Assembly (NCBI RefSeq): GCF_905171765.1
Contig: NC_053391.1
Location: 149,239,917-149,303,916, forward strand
Reading direction: 5' to 3'
From: Bufo bufo
Lineage: Eukaryota; Chordata; Amphibia; Anura; Bufonidae
DNA length: 64,000 nt
In this document: piece by piece, positions 32,884 through 42,851 of the stretch
Position numbering within the stretch: position 1 is the first letter of the stretch
How the letters are laid out: each line of letters opens with the position of its first letter
Position numbers and translations under genes: made by a program
Notes under the pieces: model-generated
Databases searched by the model: none
What the model was told of the DNA's origin: nothing
Seen by the model: only the letters and a program-made list of their open reading frames with translations

Positions 32884-33214
32884 GGTACATATCATTTTTG
32901 GTTGCTCTATATTACACTTTTTGTGAGGCAAGGTAACAAGAAATAGCTGTTTTGGCACCGTTTTTATTTTTTATTATATACAACATTCATCTGACAGGTT
33001 AGATCATGTGGTATTTTTATAGAGCAGGTTGTCAGGACGCGGCGATACCTAATATGTATTATTTTTTGTTTATTTATGTAAGTTTTACACAATGATTTCT
33101 TTTTTGAAACAAAAAAAATCACTTTTTAGTGTTTCCATAGTCTGAGAGCCATTTTTTTTTCAGTTTTTGGACGATTACCTTGGGTAGGGTATGATTTTTG
33201 CGGTATGAGATGAC

Positions 33215-33411
33215 AGGGCGCCTGAACACCTAAGGCCAGCCCTGACTGCAAGGCACACCTAGGGCAAATCTTGTCACTTGGGTATCGAGGAGAGGGTAGA
33301 AAGTGTTGGGTGCCAACAAACAACTCTGCCTTGATTAGGCTATTTAGACACTGGCTAGAGTGACACAATCTTTGCAACTCTGCATCTGACATTTTTTTTA
33401 TTTTTTATTAT
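33215..33411. other. Short unassigned stretch between element B and hAT2
   Basis: GGCGCCTGAACACCTAAGG to CTCTGCATCTGACA, then an AT-rich tract. No terminal repeats or coding signals. It may be a fragment of another repeat. Confidence 0.3.
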
Positions 33412-33616
33412 ATAGTAATTAGAGATGAGCAAATCGAAGCTGAAGAAGTGAAATTTGATAAAAATTTCCGGAAAAACTCGATTTGCACTGAAGTCAAATT
33501 TTCTTGCGCTTCGTGGTAACGATTACATTTTTTTCCTAAAATGGCTGCTGCACGTGTGAGGACATGGAGAAAGGAACTCTGGGAAGGCGGGATCACCCAA
33601 AATGCCATGCATGCAG

Positions 33617-33680
33617 CCAATCAGCAGCCAGCCAGCCCTGTGATGTCACAGCCCTATAAATAGCGGCAGCCATCTTAGAT
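33617..33680 (+). promoter_or_regulatory. hAT2 promoter-like block (CCAAT, TATA, YY1-like)
   Basis: CAGCCAATCAGC (CCAAT at 33617-33621), CCCTATAAATAGCGG (TATA box at 33655-33660), then GCAGCCATCTTAG (33666-33678). This is nearly the same as the hAT1 block at 10297-10351. The order and spacing fit an RNA polymerase II promoter for the transposase. Inferred from motifs. Confidence 0.55.
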
Positions 33681-35519
33681 TCTGCCATTTACCAATGTAC
33701 ATAGTGCAGGGAGAGTCATCTGCAGGAGCTAGTGACAGTGAAAGAAAAGACTTGATTGTGGTGAAAAAAACTATTTATAAGTGCAGGGAAATGATAGGGA
33801 GGAATCGTTCCACAGCATTTGTGTAGAACAGGGTTCAGTAGGGGGGGTTACAGATTGGGTTATAGGAACAATCCTGTTACCCCTTGCTGCACTGACTGGG
33901 GATCCAAATTGCCATTATACAGCTCTGTCATTCTAGCAAGCCGTTCTTGTTATTGGGGTGCAAGTGCTGTTTGATACAGCCATTAACAGGGTTTATTACA
34001 AGGAAATATTTCTACAGTATGTCTTATTTGTCCTTGTGCAGTGCAGTTATATGTTGTAAAGCCCTTTTTTCCATGTATTAGTGGCAAAAGAAAAATATAT
34101 TTGCCCTTGTGCGGTGCAGTGATATATTCTAAAGCCCTGTTTGCTGTGTATTATTGGCAAAATAAAAACGTATTTGCAGTTCAGCGTTGCACTTATCTGT
34201 TAAAAAGCCTTTTGTGTTGTGTAAAAGTAGAAAAAAAATGAGGGCCTAATTGCTGATCAGCGATGCAGTAATATAATCTAAAGCCCTGTTTGCCATGTAT
34301 TAGTGGCAAAATAAAAATATATTCGCCATTCAGCTTTGCACTTATTTTCTGAAAAGCCTGTTGTGTTGTGTAAAAGTAGAAAAAAATGAGGGCCTAATTG
34401 CCATTCAGTGGTGCAGTGATATACTCTAAAGATCTGTTTGTCGTGTATTAGTGGCGAAATAAAAACATATTCGCCGTTAAGAGTTGCACTTATCTGTTAA
34501 AAAGCCTTTTGTGTTGTGTAAAAGTAGAAAAACATTAGGGCCTAATTGCCGATCCGCGGTGCAGCAATATATTCTAAAGCCCTGTTTGCAGTGTATTAGT
34601 GGCAAAATAAAAATATATTTGCCGTTTAGCGTTGCACTTATCTGTTGAAAAGACTTTTGTGTTGTTTAAAAGTTGTAAAAAATGAGGGCCTAATTGTGGT
34701 TCAGCGGTGCAGTGATATACTCTAAAGCCCTATTTGCTGTGTATTAGTGGAGAAATTAAAATATATTCGCCGTTCAGCGTTGCACTTATCTGTTGAAAAG
34801 CCTGTTGTGTTGTGTTGTGTAAAATGTACACTATATTAGATCCAAAATCTCAATACCTAACCGGAATACTCAGTTAATTATCATAATCACAAACAAGTAC
34901 TATTAAATTCCTTATAAAAATTCACTTTTTATTAAATACAATTAAAAGGTTATTACATAAATGCAGTAGTGATACAACTAAATGTCATATATCAACTCTA
35001 ATATTCATAGACGGGTCCATCAATGTTGAGAAAAAATAAATCAAATAAATGAGGGATTATCCACATCAAGTAACCACCTTTCTCTGCCTTATGAATGCCC
35101 GTTTGAAAGCTAACTACGCTAAAGAGATATATCATGAAGGTCAGGGGTGTTGCTAGGCTAAAACATTCGGGGCCTGGGACCCTGATGTTTTGTCCCAGGC
35201 CCCAATGTACTGCCTGCCAGGCAGATACAACTGTATTGCCATCCTTAGGACGGCAATACAATTGAATATAATGCACTGCAAGATCTGAAGGATCACAGGT
35301 CACATGATCAGTGCAGAAGGCAGGGGTTGAGAAGGACCTGCGATGATGTCACCAATCACCATGATGTGACCAGTGCAGGAGAGGCCCGCAGTGAAGAGAA
35401 GAAGTCCTGGGAGAAGAAGCTGTAGTGATGTCTGCTACATGAGTTGAGGTAAGTGAAAGGAGAGGCAGAGCAATGCTAGGAGTTGTGGTTATTTAACTGG
35501 GACTGTATGTTAGGGCTGA

Positions 35520-36450
35520 AGGGAGGGATGTTATCATGGGACTAAATGTATATTTATGGTGGCTGGGGGAGGGAGTGATGTTATTTACATAGGACTGTAT
35601 ATTGATGGTGGCTGGCGGAGGGAGTGATATTTACATGAGGCTGTATGTTGAAGGCGGCTGTGGGAGGGGGTGATGTTATTTACATGGGACTGTATGTTGA
35701 AGACGGCTGTGGGAGGGAGTGATGTTTACATGGGACTGTATGTTGATGGTGGTTGTGGGAGGGAGTGATGTTATTTACATGGGTCTGAATGTTGATAGCG
35801 GCTGGGGAAAGGAGTGATGTTGTTTACATGGGACTGTATGTTGGAGGAGGCTGGGGAGGGGGTGGTGTTATTTACATGGGACTGTATATTGGAGGGGGTT
35901 GTAGACAGAGAGGGATGTTATTTACACTGGGCTGTATATTGGAGGGAGCTGGAGAGATGGTGTGATGTTATTTACATGGGACTGTATGTTGATAGTGGCT
36001 GGACAGGGGGTGGTGTTATTTACATTGGACTGTATGGTGGAGGGGCTGAGGAATTATAATTTGTGAGGACACTAAGAGGAGAAATATAACTACAGGGGGC
36101 ACTGCAGGGGAGAGCATTATAACAGGAGGGGGCAATATAAATACTGGGGGCACTGTGGGGGCATTTTAAATTCAGGGGGCATGAGGCGTTCTTATTACTA
36201 CGGGGGGCTCTGTAAGAGGGAATTATAGATCCGCCTTATTTCTACAAAGAGCACTAGGGGGGCCTTATTACTACTGAGGGGTCTGTGAGGGCATTATTAA
36301 TACTGGAGGGCTCTTCTACTAATGGAGGCACTCTTGGGGATCATTATCACTGTTGGGGGCACTGTAGGGGGCAGTATTACTAATGAGGACACTCTAGTGT
36401 TTTAGGAATTACTATTGGTGGGACTATGAGGAACACTATTACTATAGAGG
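35520..36450 (+). repeat. Two adjoining minisatellites inside the 1,980-bp hAT element
   Basis: 35520-36050: about ten units of 50-65 bp with GTGATGTTATTTACATGGGA and CTGTATGTTGATGGTGGCTG. 36060-36450: degenerate 30-40 bp units with GGGGGCACTGTGGGGGCA and ATTATTACTACTG. Non-coding. Confidence 0.8.
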
Positions 36451-36770
36451 GGGGGCTATCTGTACAGCACTCATTTTTCATCAGGATAGTATTTGGGGGT
36501 ATTGCGGGGCACAGCGAGCAGCAGGAGAACACTGTAGGGACTCCAGGTTGGGGGATAATGATAAAATGTGAGGAAGCTAAGATGTATGTGTGTCACACTC
36601 TGCAGAGACGAGGTGCAGCTGAAAGAAGTTGTCTGGACCAAGTGGAGAAGATGATGACAGAAAAGATCTACACCAGAGGAAATGTCACCTGGGGGCACCG
36701 GATGTGACAGGTATGTGCTGCTGTATAGCAAGTACATCAAAATGCAGTGTGCGCGGGGAGGGTCAACTTA

Positions 36771-37053
36771 GGCTACTTTCACACTAGAGGTACCCTGTTC
36801 TGGCGGGTGAGCAGCCTGCTGGATCCGTGCTACCGCTAAGTGCACCGTGCAGCCGGATGTCTGGCCGCAGTACTGCAAACATGCTGCAGTTTTATTCCAG
36901 CCGCCTCTCGGCATGTATGCCGTGCTGCGGCCGGACCTCCGGCCCGCCCCATTATAGTGAATGGGGCTGGAGCGGACATCCGGCGGCACGGTGCACTAGC
37001 GGTAGCACGGATCCGGCAGGCTGTTCCCCCGCCAGAACAGTGTGAAAGTAGCC
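36771..37053. mobile_element. PIF/Harbinger-like MITE with TTA TSD
   Basis: GGCTACTTTCACACTAG at the left pairs with GTGTGAAAGTAGCC at the right. An inner arm also pairs (CCTGTTCTGGCGG with CCGCCAGAACAG; AGTGCACCGTGC with GCACGGTGCACT). TTA is duplicated at 36768-36770 and 37054-37056. The 3-bp TTA duplication points to PIF/Harbinger. Confidence 0.85.
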
Positions 37054-37365
37054 TTAGAGAACTGGGCCATATTTATTGGGGCTTGGGCCCTCGATCGATT
37101 CAGACCCTAGCAACACCCCTGATGAAGGTATTAGGACAATTCTGAAAAGTAATGTAGTCTCAATAAATAACCCTCACCCGCTATCCTATGTGATAGTTGT
37201 GCTTCAGCGATGCATTGATATATTCTAAAGCCCTGTTTGCCGTGTATTAGTGGCGAAATTAAAATATATTTGCCGTTCAGCTTTGCACTTATCTGTTGAA
37301 AAGCCTAATTGCCGTTCAGCAGTGCAGTGATATACTCTAAACCCCTGTTTGCCGTGTATTAGTGG

Positions 37366-37755
37366 TGTTCTGGTTCTGATCAATGGTCAGGTAGGTTGAT
37401 ACACTGCTCCAAATTAGATAGATAGATACGTGCATGCACGGCGAGAGAAATAGCACTGACACTCTAGATAAGGTCAAAGCATAACTCTAATTTATTAGGT
37501 GGGGGCTTCACATTATATACCCTCCATATAAGTGGGAGGAGTGGGCTCACATTTTTTTTAGCAAGAAGGAATGTAAACAGGAAATAAGTTTAAGTTTAAG
37601 CATATGTATGATAGACTTAGAGGAATTCCTGACAGTTTCAAGTTTTTGCTGCAAATAGTTTCAATCATAGAATGCATACTGGGGGTTGTCTCTCGGACAG
37701 ACACCATTTTGTAAGTGACAAGCAAGTGTCCATTATATTAATATATTCCATAACA
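37366..37755 (-). repeat. Solo LTR of a retrovirus-like element
   Basis: 390 bp starting TGTTCTGG and ending CCATAACA, flanked by the 4-bp duplication GTGG (37362-37365 and 37756-37759). On the minus strand it has a TATA box (GGGTATATAATG) followed by CCTAATAAATTAG, a plausible poly(A) signal, so it is probably a minus-strand LTR. A 4-bp duplication is typical of endogenous retroviruses. No internal region remains. Recombination between LTRs is the usual origin. Confidence 0.7.
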
Positions 37756-37807
37756 GTGGCAAAATAAAAAATATTTGATATAGCATTTGATTATTTGATC
37801 TAACAGT

Positions 37808-38039
37808 ATGTCAGACAGAGAAGTGCCAGGCCCTGCACAGGGAAGTGGCAGAGGCCTAAATGTTTCTGTCGCAGGCAGAGGTCGCAGCAGAGTAAAGAGC
37901 GTGGCAGCAGGGGTCGCAGCAAGAGGCCTGAGCTCCCAATGTCATCTAGTGGTCATGTCTTCCAGCAACCCAGCGGTTCTTGAATGGTTGACTCGGTTAT
38001 CCACTTTGTCCCAAGTGACATCAGACACTCCCAGCCAAG
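37808..38039 (+). pseudogene. hAT2 transposase, N-terminal fragment
   Basis: ATG 37808 gives MSDREVPGPAQGSGRG followed by an Arg/Gly-rich stretch (VAGRGRSRVKSV) and NPAVLEWLTRLSTLSQVTSD. It is colinear with hAT1 minus-strand 9337-8862. At 38040 the sequence leaves the family at CCCAGCCAA and returns at about 39741. The unbroken copy in hAT1 shows what was interrupted. Confidence 0.75.
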
Positions 38040-38151
38040 CTTTTACAGGCTTTCACCGACCACATCAACATCAATTTCACGCGGGAAGAGATGCAGAACA
38101 ACAAACTGGCATTTCTGGACTGTCTTATAACAGTGGAAGAGGGAAGGCAGG
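38040..38151 (+). pseudogene. Penelope-like reverse transcriptase fragment
   Basis: One frame reads LLQAFTDHINI and then NFTREEMQNNKLAFLDCLI, matching the conserved FT-x-E and LxFLD region of Penelope-like RTs. Only about 35 codons remain, ending at a boundary with a hairpin repeat. A trace of a Penelope element inserted in hAT2. Confidence 0.55.
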
Positions 38152-38900
38152 GCTCCAGATGGCGACCAAAATGGTCGCCAATGCGACTTAGAATTCACAA
38201 ATGGCGACAAGACTTTTTAGTCTTGTCGCCATTTGCGACTAGACCCGCCACCGCAGCTCTGCTCAATACAGCGGCCGGCACAGGAGCTGATAGTTCTCTG
38301 CCCCGCCGCCGATGTTCTTCTCAGCAGCGCAGTGGAGGAGTCTCTCCCTCCCCCCTGTGCTGCCGCCGCCGCCGCCAGTAAGAAGAGAGACAGGAGGAGG
38401 AGGAGGGGCTGTGGCCACTGCGCCGCCAATGAAGATAACTGACCTGTTAATACAAATACAGGAGGCGGGTGCCGGAATCAAATAGCCGTCACCCGACCTC
38501 TATGACAGGGAGCGGTACCTGAAGAGTTAACTGCCGCTGATCGCAGCTCCCTGTCATAGAGGTCGGGTGCCGGCACCCGCCTCCTGTATTTGTATTAACA
38601 GGTCAGTTATCTTCATTGGTGGCGCAGTGCGCCCCCCCAGTATAATAAACATTGGTGGCGCAGTGGGAAGTGCCAATGAGGGTTAAAAAAAATCTGAACT
38701 CACCTCCTCCAATTGATCGCGTAGCTGCCAGTCTCCTGTTCTTTCTTCAGGACCTGTGGTGACGTCACTGAGCTCATCACATGGTCCATTACCATGGTGA
38801 TGGATCATGTGATGAGCACAGTGATGTAACAGGAGACCAGCTGCTATGCGATCAATTGGAGGAGGTGAGTAAATTATTTTTTAACCCTCATTGGCACTGC
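38152..38900. repeat. Serial hairpin repeat inserted in the hAT2 transposase
   Basis: Three consecutive inverted repeats: AATGGCGACAAGACT with AGTCTTGTCGCCATT (38200-38234); AACTGACCTGTTAATACAAA and GGAGGCGGGTGCCGG with complements (38438-38610); and GTGCCAATGAGGGTT with its complement near 38885, centred at about 38790 (TTACCATGGTGATGG). Non-coding. Confidence 0.75.
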
Positions 38901-39215
38901 CCACTGCGCCACCAATGTTTATTATACTGGGGGGACGCACTGTGCCACCAATGTTTATTATACTGGGGGGGGCGCACTGTGCCACCAATGTTTATTATAC
39001 TGGGGGGGGCGCACTGTGCCACCAATGTTTATTATACTGGGGTGTTGGGGGGGCACACTGCACCACCAATGTTTATTATACTGGGGGGGCGCACTGTGCC
39101 ACCAATGTTTATTATACTGGGGTGTTGGGGGGGGCACACTGCGCCACCAATGTTTATTATACTGGGGTGTTGGGGGGGGGGGCGCACTGCGCCACCAATA
39201 GTTATTATACTGGGG
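38900..39215 (+). repeat. VNTR, about eight units of 36-46 bp
   Basis: Units read GCGCCACCAATGTTTATTAT, ACTGGGG and a variable G-run, with or without TGTTGGGG. Unit length varies through the G-run and optional block, as expected of an unstable minisatellite. G-runs could form quadruplexes. Open frames across it are by-products. Confidence 0.88.
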
Positions 39216-39329
39216 TGTATATAATGTTTATTATATTGACCGTCTACTATGCATTCTGTATTAAAGAATGCTATTATTTTTTTTCTTATAACCATGTTAT
39301 AAGGGAAAATAATACAGTAAATAGACTTT

Positions 39330-39700
39330 CATCCTAGCAACCGTGCGTGAAAATCGCACCGCATCCGCACTTGCTTGCGGATGCTTGTGATTTTCACGCA
39401 GCCCCATTAACTTCTATGGGGCCTGCGTTGCATGAAAAATGCACAATATAGAGCATGCTGCGATTTTCACGCAACCCACAAGTGATGCGTGAAAATCACC
39501 GCTCATGTGCACAGCCCCATAGAAGTGAATGGGTTCGGATTCAGTTCGGGTGCATTCCTATGGGGAAAAATGCCGGATCCGGCATTCAGGCAAATCTTCA
39601 GTTTTTTTCGCCGGAGATAAAACCGTAGCATGCTGCGGTCTTATCTTTTGCCTGATCAGTCAAAATGACTGAACTGAAGACATCCTGGAAAGCTCGTTGG
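39330..39700. repeat. Palindromic MITE-like repeat
   Basis: GCATCCGCACTTGC with GCAAGCAAGTGCGGATGC-type pairing at 39361-39387, repeated GCGTGAAAATC and its complement GATTTTCACGC, and AACCGTAGCATGCTGCGGT (39622-39640). It ends near GACTGAACTGAAGACATCC. A common style of frog short inverted-repeat element; exact ends not resolved. Confidence 0.5.
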
Positions 39701-39740
39701 AAGAATAAGTGAAACGTTTTCAAGAAATCTACAGTAAGTC

Positions 39741-40842
39741 GGTGGGTTCCTCTGACACAACGCTTAGTTGGCATGGCCCGGGAGCAGACCCTGTACCCCC
39801 ACCTGTCCTGAACCTTCCTCTGTCATTTTCAGTTCCCTCACAGCAAGAAGTATTATATGCCTTATGCTCGGATCCACTTTTCAGCGACGAAAAGCTACTA
39901 TAGAGGAGAGTTGGCATCTACTGTCCAGCAAAGATCTGGAAGAGACATCCGCTGCTTCCTCCACTAGGCAGGCAAGTAGTAATGAAGAGAGCGGCAGGGG
40001 AGCTGGTGTTGCGAGCGGTCAGGCTCCTGACCCAGAGATGGTTGAGGAGGACATCAGTAACGTGCGGACAGTACTTGATGATGATGTAGCTGATTGCACT
40101 TGGGAGCTGGGTGACGAAGGGGCTTCATCATCATTGGGAGGCAGCTTGCCCGTGAGCCAGCAGCGGAGCCAGCAAGTCGCTAGCGTGGTCAGGAGTCAGC
40201 AGGGTGGCAGCAGTGGGAGGTCGGGAGCCAAACGAGCCCAGGGTAGATGACCCTCTTCGTGGGAGCCTACCTGCCCGGGAAGTAGCGGTGCAGGGGTTCA
40301 AGGAGGCAGCAGTGGTAGCAGTCAGTCAGTGCATAGTGTTGGGGGTAAAATCACCTACTCAGCGGTGTGTCAGTTTTTTGTTAAGCCGTCAAAGGAGGTC
40401 AACGTGGCCATATGTAGAATCTGTGGGCAGAAGGTAAAGTGTGGCCAGGGTGCCAATCTTGGCACTACGGCCCTGTGTCAACATATGCAGCATTGCCATA
40501 AAGTGGCCTGGGAGAACTGTGGCTCCAATGTGGTGGTCCAGCTTGCCACAGCAACTACTGCTTCACCCAGTGGCACGCACCCAGTTTCAGGCAGTCAAGG
40601 CTCCACCATCTCAGCCGAAGGGAGCTGTCTGACCTTCCCATCATCTGCTGGACCTCATGCTCCTGCTCCTCCTTCTCCTACTTCTCATCAATCATTCCAT
40701 TAGCAATCGATCACCAAAGCGATTGCCAAGAAACAACAGTATGCGTGCACCCATCCAACGGCGCAGAAGCTGAATGTACTCCTGTCCAAGTTGCTGGTGC
40801 TGCACTCCCTCCCTTTCTAGTGGTGGACTCTGATGGCTTGTG
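39741..40842 (+). pseudogene. hAT2 transposase, acidic region and BED zinc finger
   Basis: Resumes at GGTGGGTTCCTCTGACAC, in line with hAT1. Acidic segment (GQAPDPEMVEEDISNV; DCTWELGDEGASSS) near 40020-40135, then a frame change. A BED finger lies at 40352-40500: YSAVCQFFVKPSKEVNVA, CRICGQKVKCG and ALCQHMQHCH, with Cys-Cys and His-His zinc ligands. BED fingers bind the element ends. Stops follow near 40703. Gypsy G3 is inserted at 40843. Confidence 0.8.
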
Positions 40843-41366
40843 TGTCACCGCCAGACATCTGTGAAGCTCTGACAGACGTTCTTTAGAACCTCCTGCTTGA
40901 GGTTCTTTTGTTTTGCTTTCGTTTTGTCATCTCGTTTCCCTCTCTCAGCTGTTATCTAGTTGCACTGATTGCATCCCTTTAAATCCCCTCCCATACTGCA
41001 TCACTTTGCGGTTTATACAACTTCCTGGAGTGTGTGCATGCTGGATGCTACAACTGATGCGTCTACAGATATGTCTGTTCATTTATCTTTGTTTTCCTGT
41101 TTGCTTGATCCGAGGTGACCCTGACTCCCTCCGTATTAAGTGTAGGGAGCCGGTGGTCGTGTCCCCTCACTATTATAGGGTGTTCAGGTGTCATACAGTC
41201 GAGGAACAAGGGTATGCAAATTTCTACCTTTGAGATTTTTGCATAGGCTGAGCAGTAAGGGAGAGAGCTAGCGTTACAGGGCTTACCCGTTGGTTCCTTA
41301 GTTTTGGATCAAGTCAATCGGATCTTCATTTGTGTCTTCTAGTTTTCTGTTACACCATCCGTGACA
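40843..41366 (+). repeat. G3 5' LTR
   Basis: TGTCACCGCCAGACATCTG to ACCATCCGTGACA. Internal open frames recur in the 3' LTR and are not genes. Confidence 0.92.
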
Positions 41367-41393
41367 TTATAAACCGCCAAAACCGTCTCAAGC

Positions 41394-42851
41394 ATGTATC
41401 CGGTTTCACTTTTGACTGAACACATTCAGGGTCTTTCATTGGAGGTAGCAGATCTCCGTAAAACTGTATCTCAGTTTCAGGTGACCGGTTCAGCTTGCGT
41501 TCATGGAGTTTGTTCTGAGCCTAAGATCTCGCTCCCGGATACGTTTTCCGGGGGTAGTGAGAATTTTGTTCGTTTTAGAGAGGCTTACAAACTCCATTTT
41601 CACCTAGTTCCCCATTCCTCTGGTGATGAGGAGCAGAGGGTGGGGATCATCATCTCGCTGCTCAGGGATAACGCTCAGTCTTGGGCTTTTTTGCTGCCGG
41701 TGGGGGCACGGCCCCTCTGTTCAGTGGATGAATTTTTTTTAGCCCTGGGTCAGATATATGATGATCCGGATCGTATTGCTCTGGCTGAGTCTAGACTACG
41801 TCTTTTATGCCAGGGTAAACAGTCCGCAGAGATTTACTGTTCAGAATTTCAGAGATGGGCAGCTGATACTGGTTGGAATGATGCTGCACTCCGAAGTCAA
41901 TTTTGCCATGGTCTTTCAGAGGGATTGAAAGATGCATTTTCCTTTCATGAGAGACCTACCTCCTTGGACTCTGCCATGTCTCGGGCCATTCGTATTGACA
42001 GGCGTCTTAGAGAGAGAGGAGAGATCACTCCTTCCTGTCATACTCAGTCCAAGGACAGTGCTGCGGTCTCTTTCAGTGCGCAGGGGTCTCAGTCTCTCTC
42101 AATCCCCTCTGAGCAGGAGCCCATGCAGCTGGGTTTGCTTGCCTCTGACAATAGAAGATTCAGCTCTCAGAGGAGGGTTTGTTTCTGTTGTGGAGGTATA
42201 AATCATTTGGCAAATGTTTGTCCCTCTAGGAGATTCAGGCAGTTTTTTGAGAGTAATAAAGAAACAAAAAGAAAAAAATCCTCTAAAGATGTTCCATCTG
42301 TTACTATTGGCAAGGTTGATGCGGAAATTGAAGGTTTTCCGTTTGCTTGTAGTTCCCGTTTTGTCCTACCTGCCAGGGTGGCGCTAGAGAGCAAGAACAT
42401 TTTTTGTGAGATTTTTGTAGATAGTGGAGCAGCTGTCAATCTCATTGATAATCAATTTGCTATAACACATGTTTTTCAGGTATGCACTTTGGGAAAGGAT
42501 ATACCTGTTTTTTCTATTGATTCCACTCCACTTTCTCAGAAATCGTTAAAGGGCATAGTTCACAATATCCGTTTGATTGTGAGTGATACTCATGTTGAGG
42601 ATGTGTCATGTTTCGTCCTAAGCGGGTTGCCAACTCTTCTAGTGTTGGGGCTACCCTGGCTCACTAAACATAACCCCACCATTGATTGGCAAGCGAGGCA
42701 AATAAATGGCTGGAGTGACTTTTGCAGAGAGAATTGCCTCACGGCGTCTCTTTCAGAGGTTTCTACCAAGACTGTGCCATCTTTTCTCTCAGAATTTTCG
42801 GATGTGTTTTCAGAGAGTGGTGTCCAGGAGCTGCCCCCTCACAGGGAGTAG
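41394..42851 (+). pseudogene. G3 Gag and protease in one frame
   Basis: Starts at ATG 41394. Capsid-type region LPDTFSGGSENFVRFREA, YDDPDRIALAESRLRLL and YCSEFQRWAADTGWNDAAL. Zinc knuckle CFCCGGINHLANVC near 42182-42223. Protease FVDSGAAVNLID (42415). Stops at TAG 42849-42851 where G2 continues without a break. It shows that gag and protease share one frame in this family. Confidence 0.88.

Larger units (their letters stand above)
25575..33214. mobile_element. Element B: relative of element A, right end missing, split by Gypsy G2
   Basis: Begins CCCCTTTAGGACACAGCC after TTAA (25571-25574) and follows the left part of element A closely (CTTATTTCACCTTAAGGACC; AAAACGCTTTGACTTATCC). After G2 it resumes at 32889 with text matching 17890-18230 and is cut off near 33214 without a terminal repeat. 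No coding sequence of its own. Confidence 0.7.
35142..37121. mobile_element. Non-autonomous hAT element with perfect 8-bp TSD
   Basis: Ends CAGGGGTGTTGCTAGG and CCTAGCAACACCCCTG are perfect inverted repeats. They are flanked by identical 8-bp copies of ATGAAGGT (35134-35141 and 37122-37129), diagnostic of the hAT superfamily. Inside: direct minisatellites and a Harbinger-like MITE (36771-37053). No transposase. Confidence 0.92.
34831..37195. mobile_element. AT-rich insertion in the hAT2 array, carrying a hAT MITE
   Basis: 34831-35133 and 37130-37195 flank the 1,980-bp hAT MITE and interrupt the 148-bp array. The left part reads TGTACACTATATTAGATCC and the right part ends CCTATGTGATAG. No clear terminal repeats or coding region, so its class is unknown. 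Confidence 0.4.
34020..37365 (+). repeat. hAT2 5' tandem array (148-bp units), split by a later insertion
   Basis: Units contain AAAGCCCTGTTTGCCGTGTA, TTAGTGGCAAAATAAAA and TTGCACTTATCTGTT. Equivalent points recur at about 34133, 34280, 34428, 34578 and 34726, and after the insertion at about 37232 and 37341. Array sequence is 34020-34830 and 37196-37365. It lies between the promoter block and the transposase ATG (37808). It shares no sequence with the arrays of hAT1 or hAT3. Confidence 0.85.

Noticed and set aside
38781..39337. Overlapping frames of about 148 codons rich in MFIILG
   Set aside because: Translation of the VNTR in three frames.
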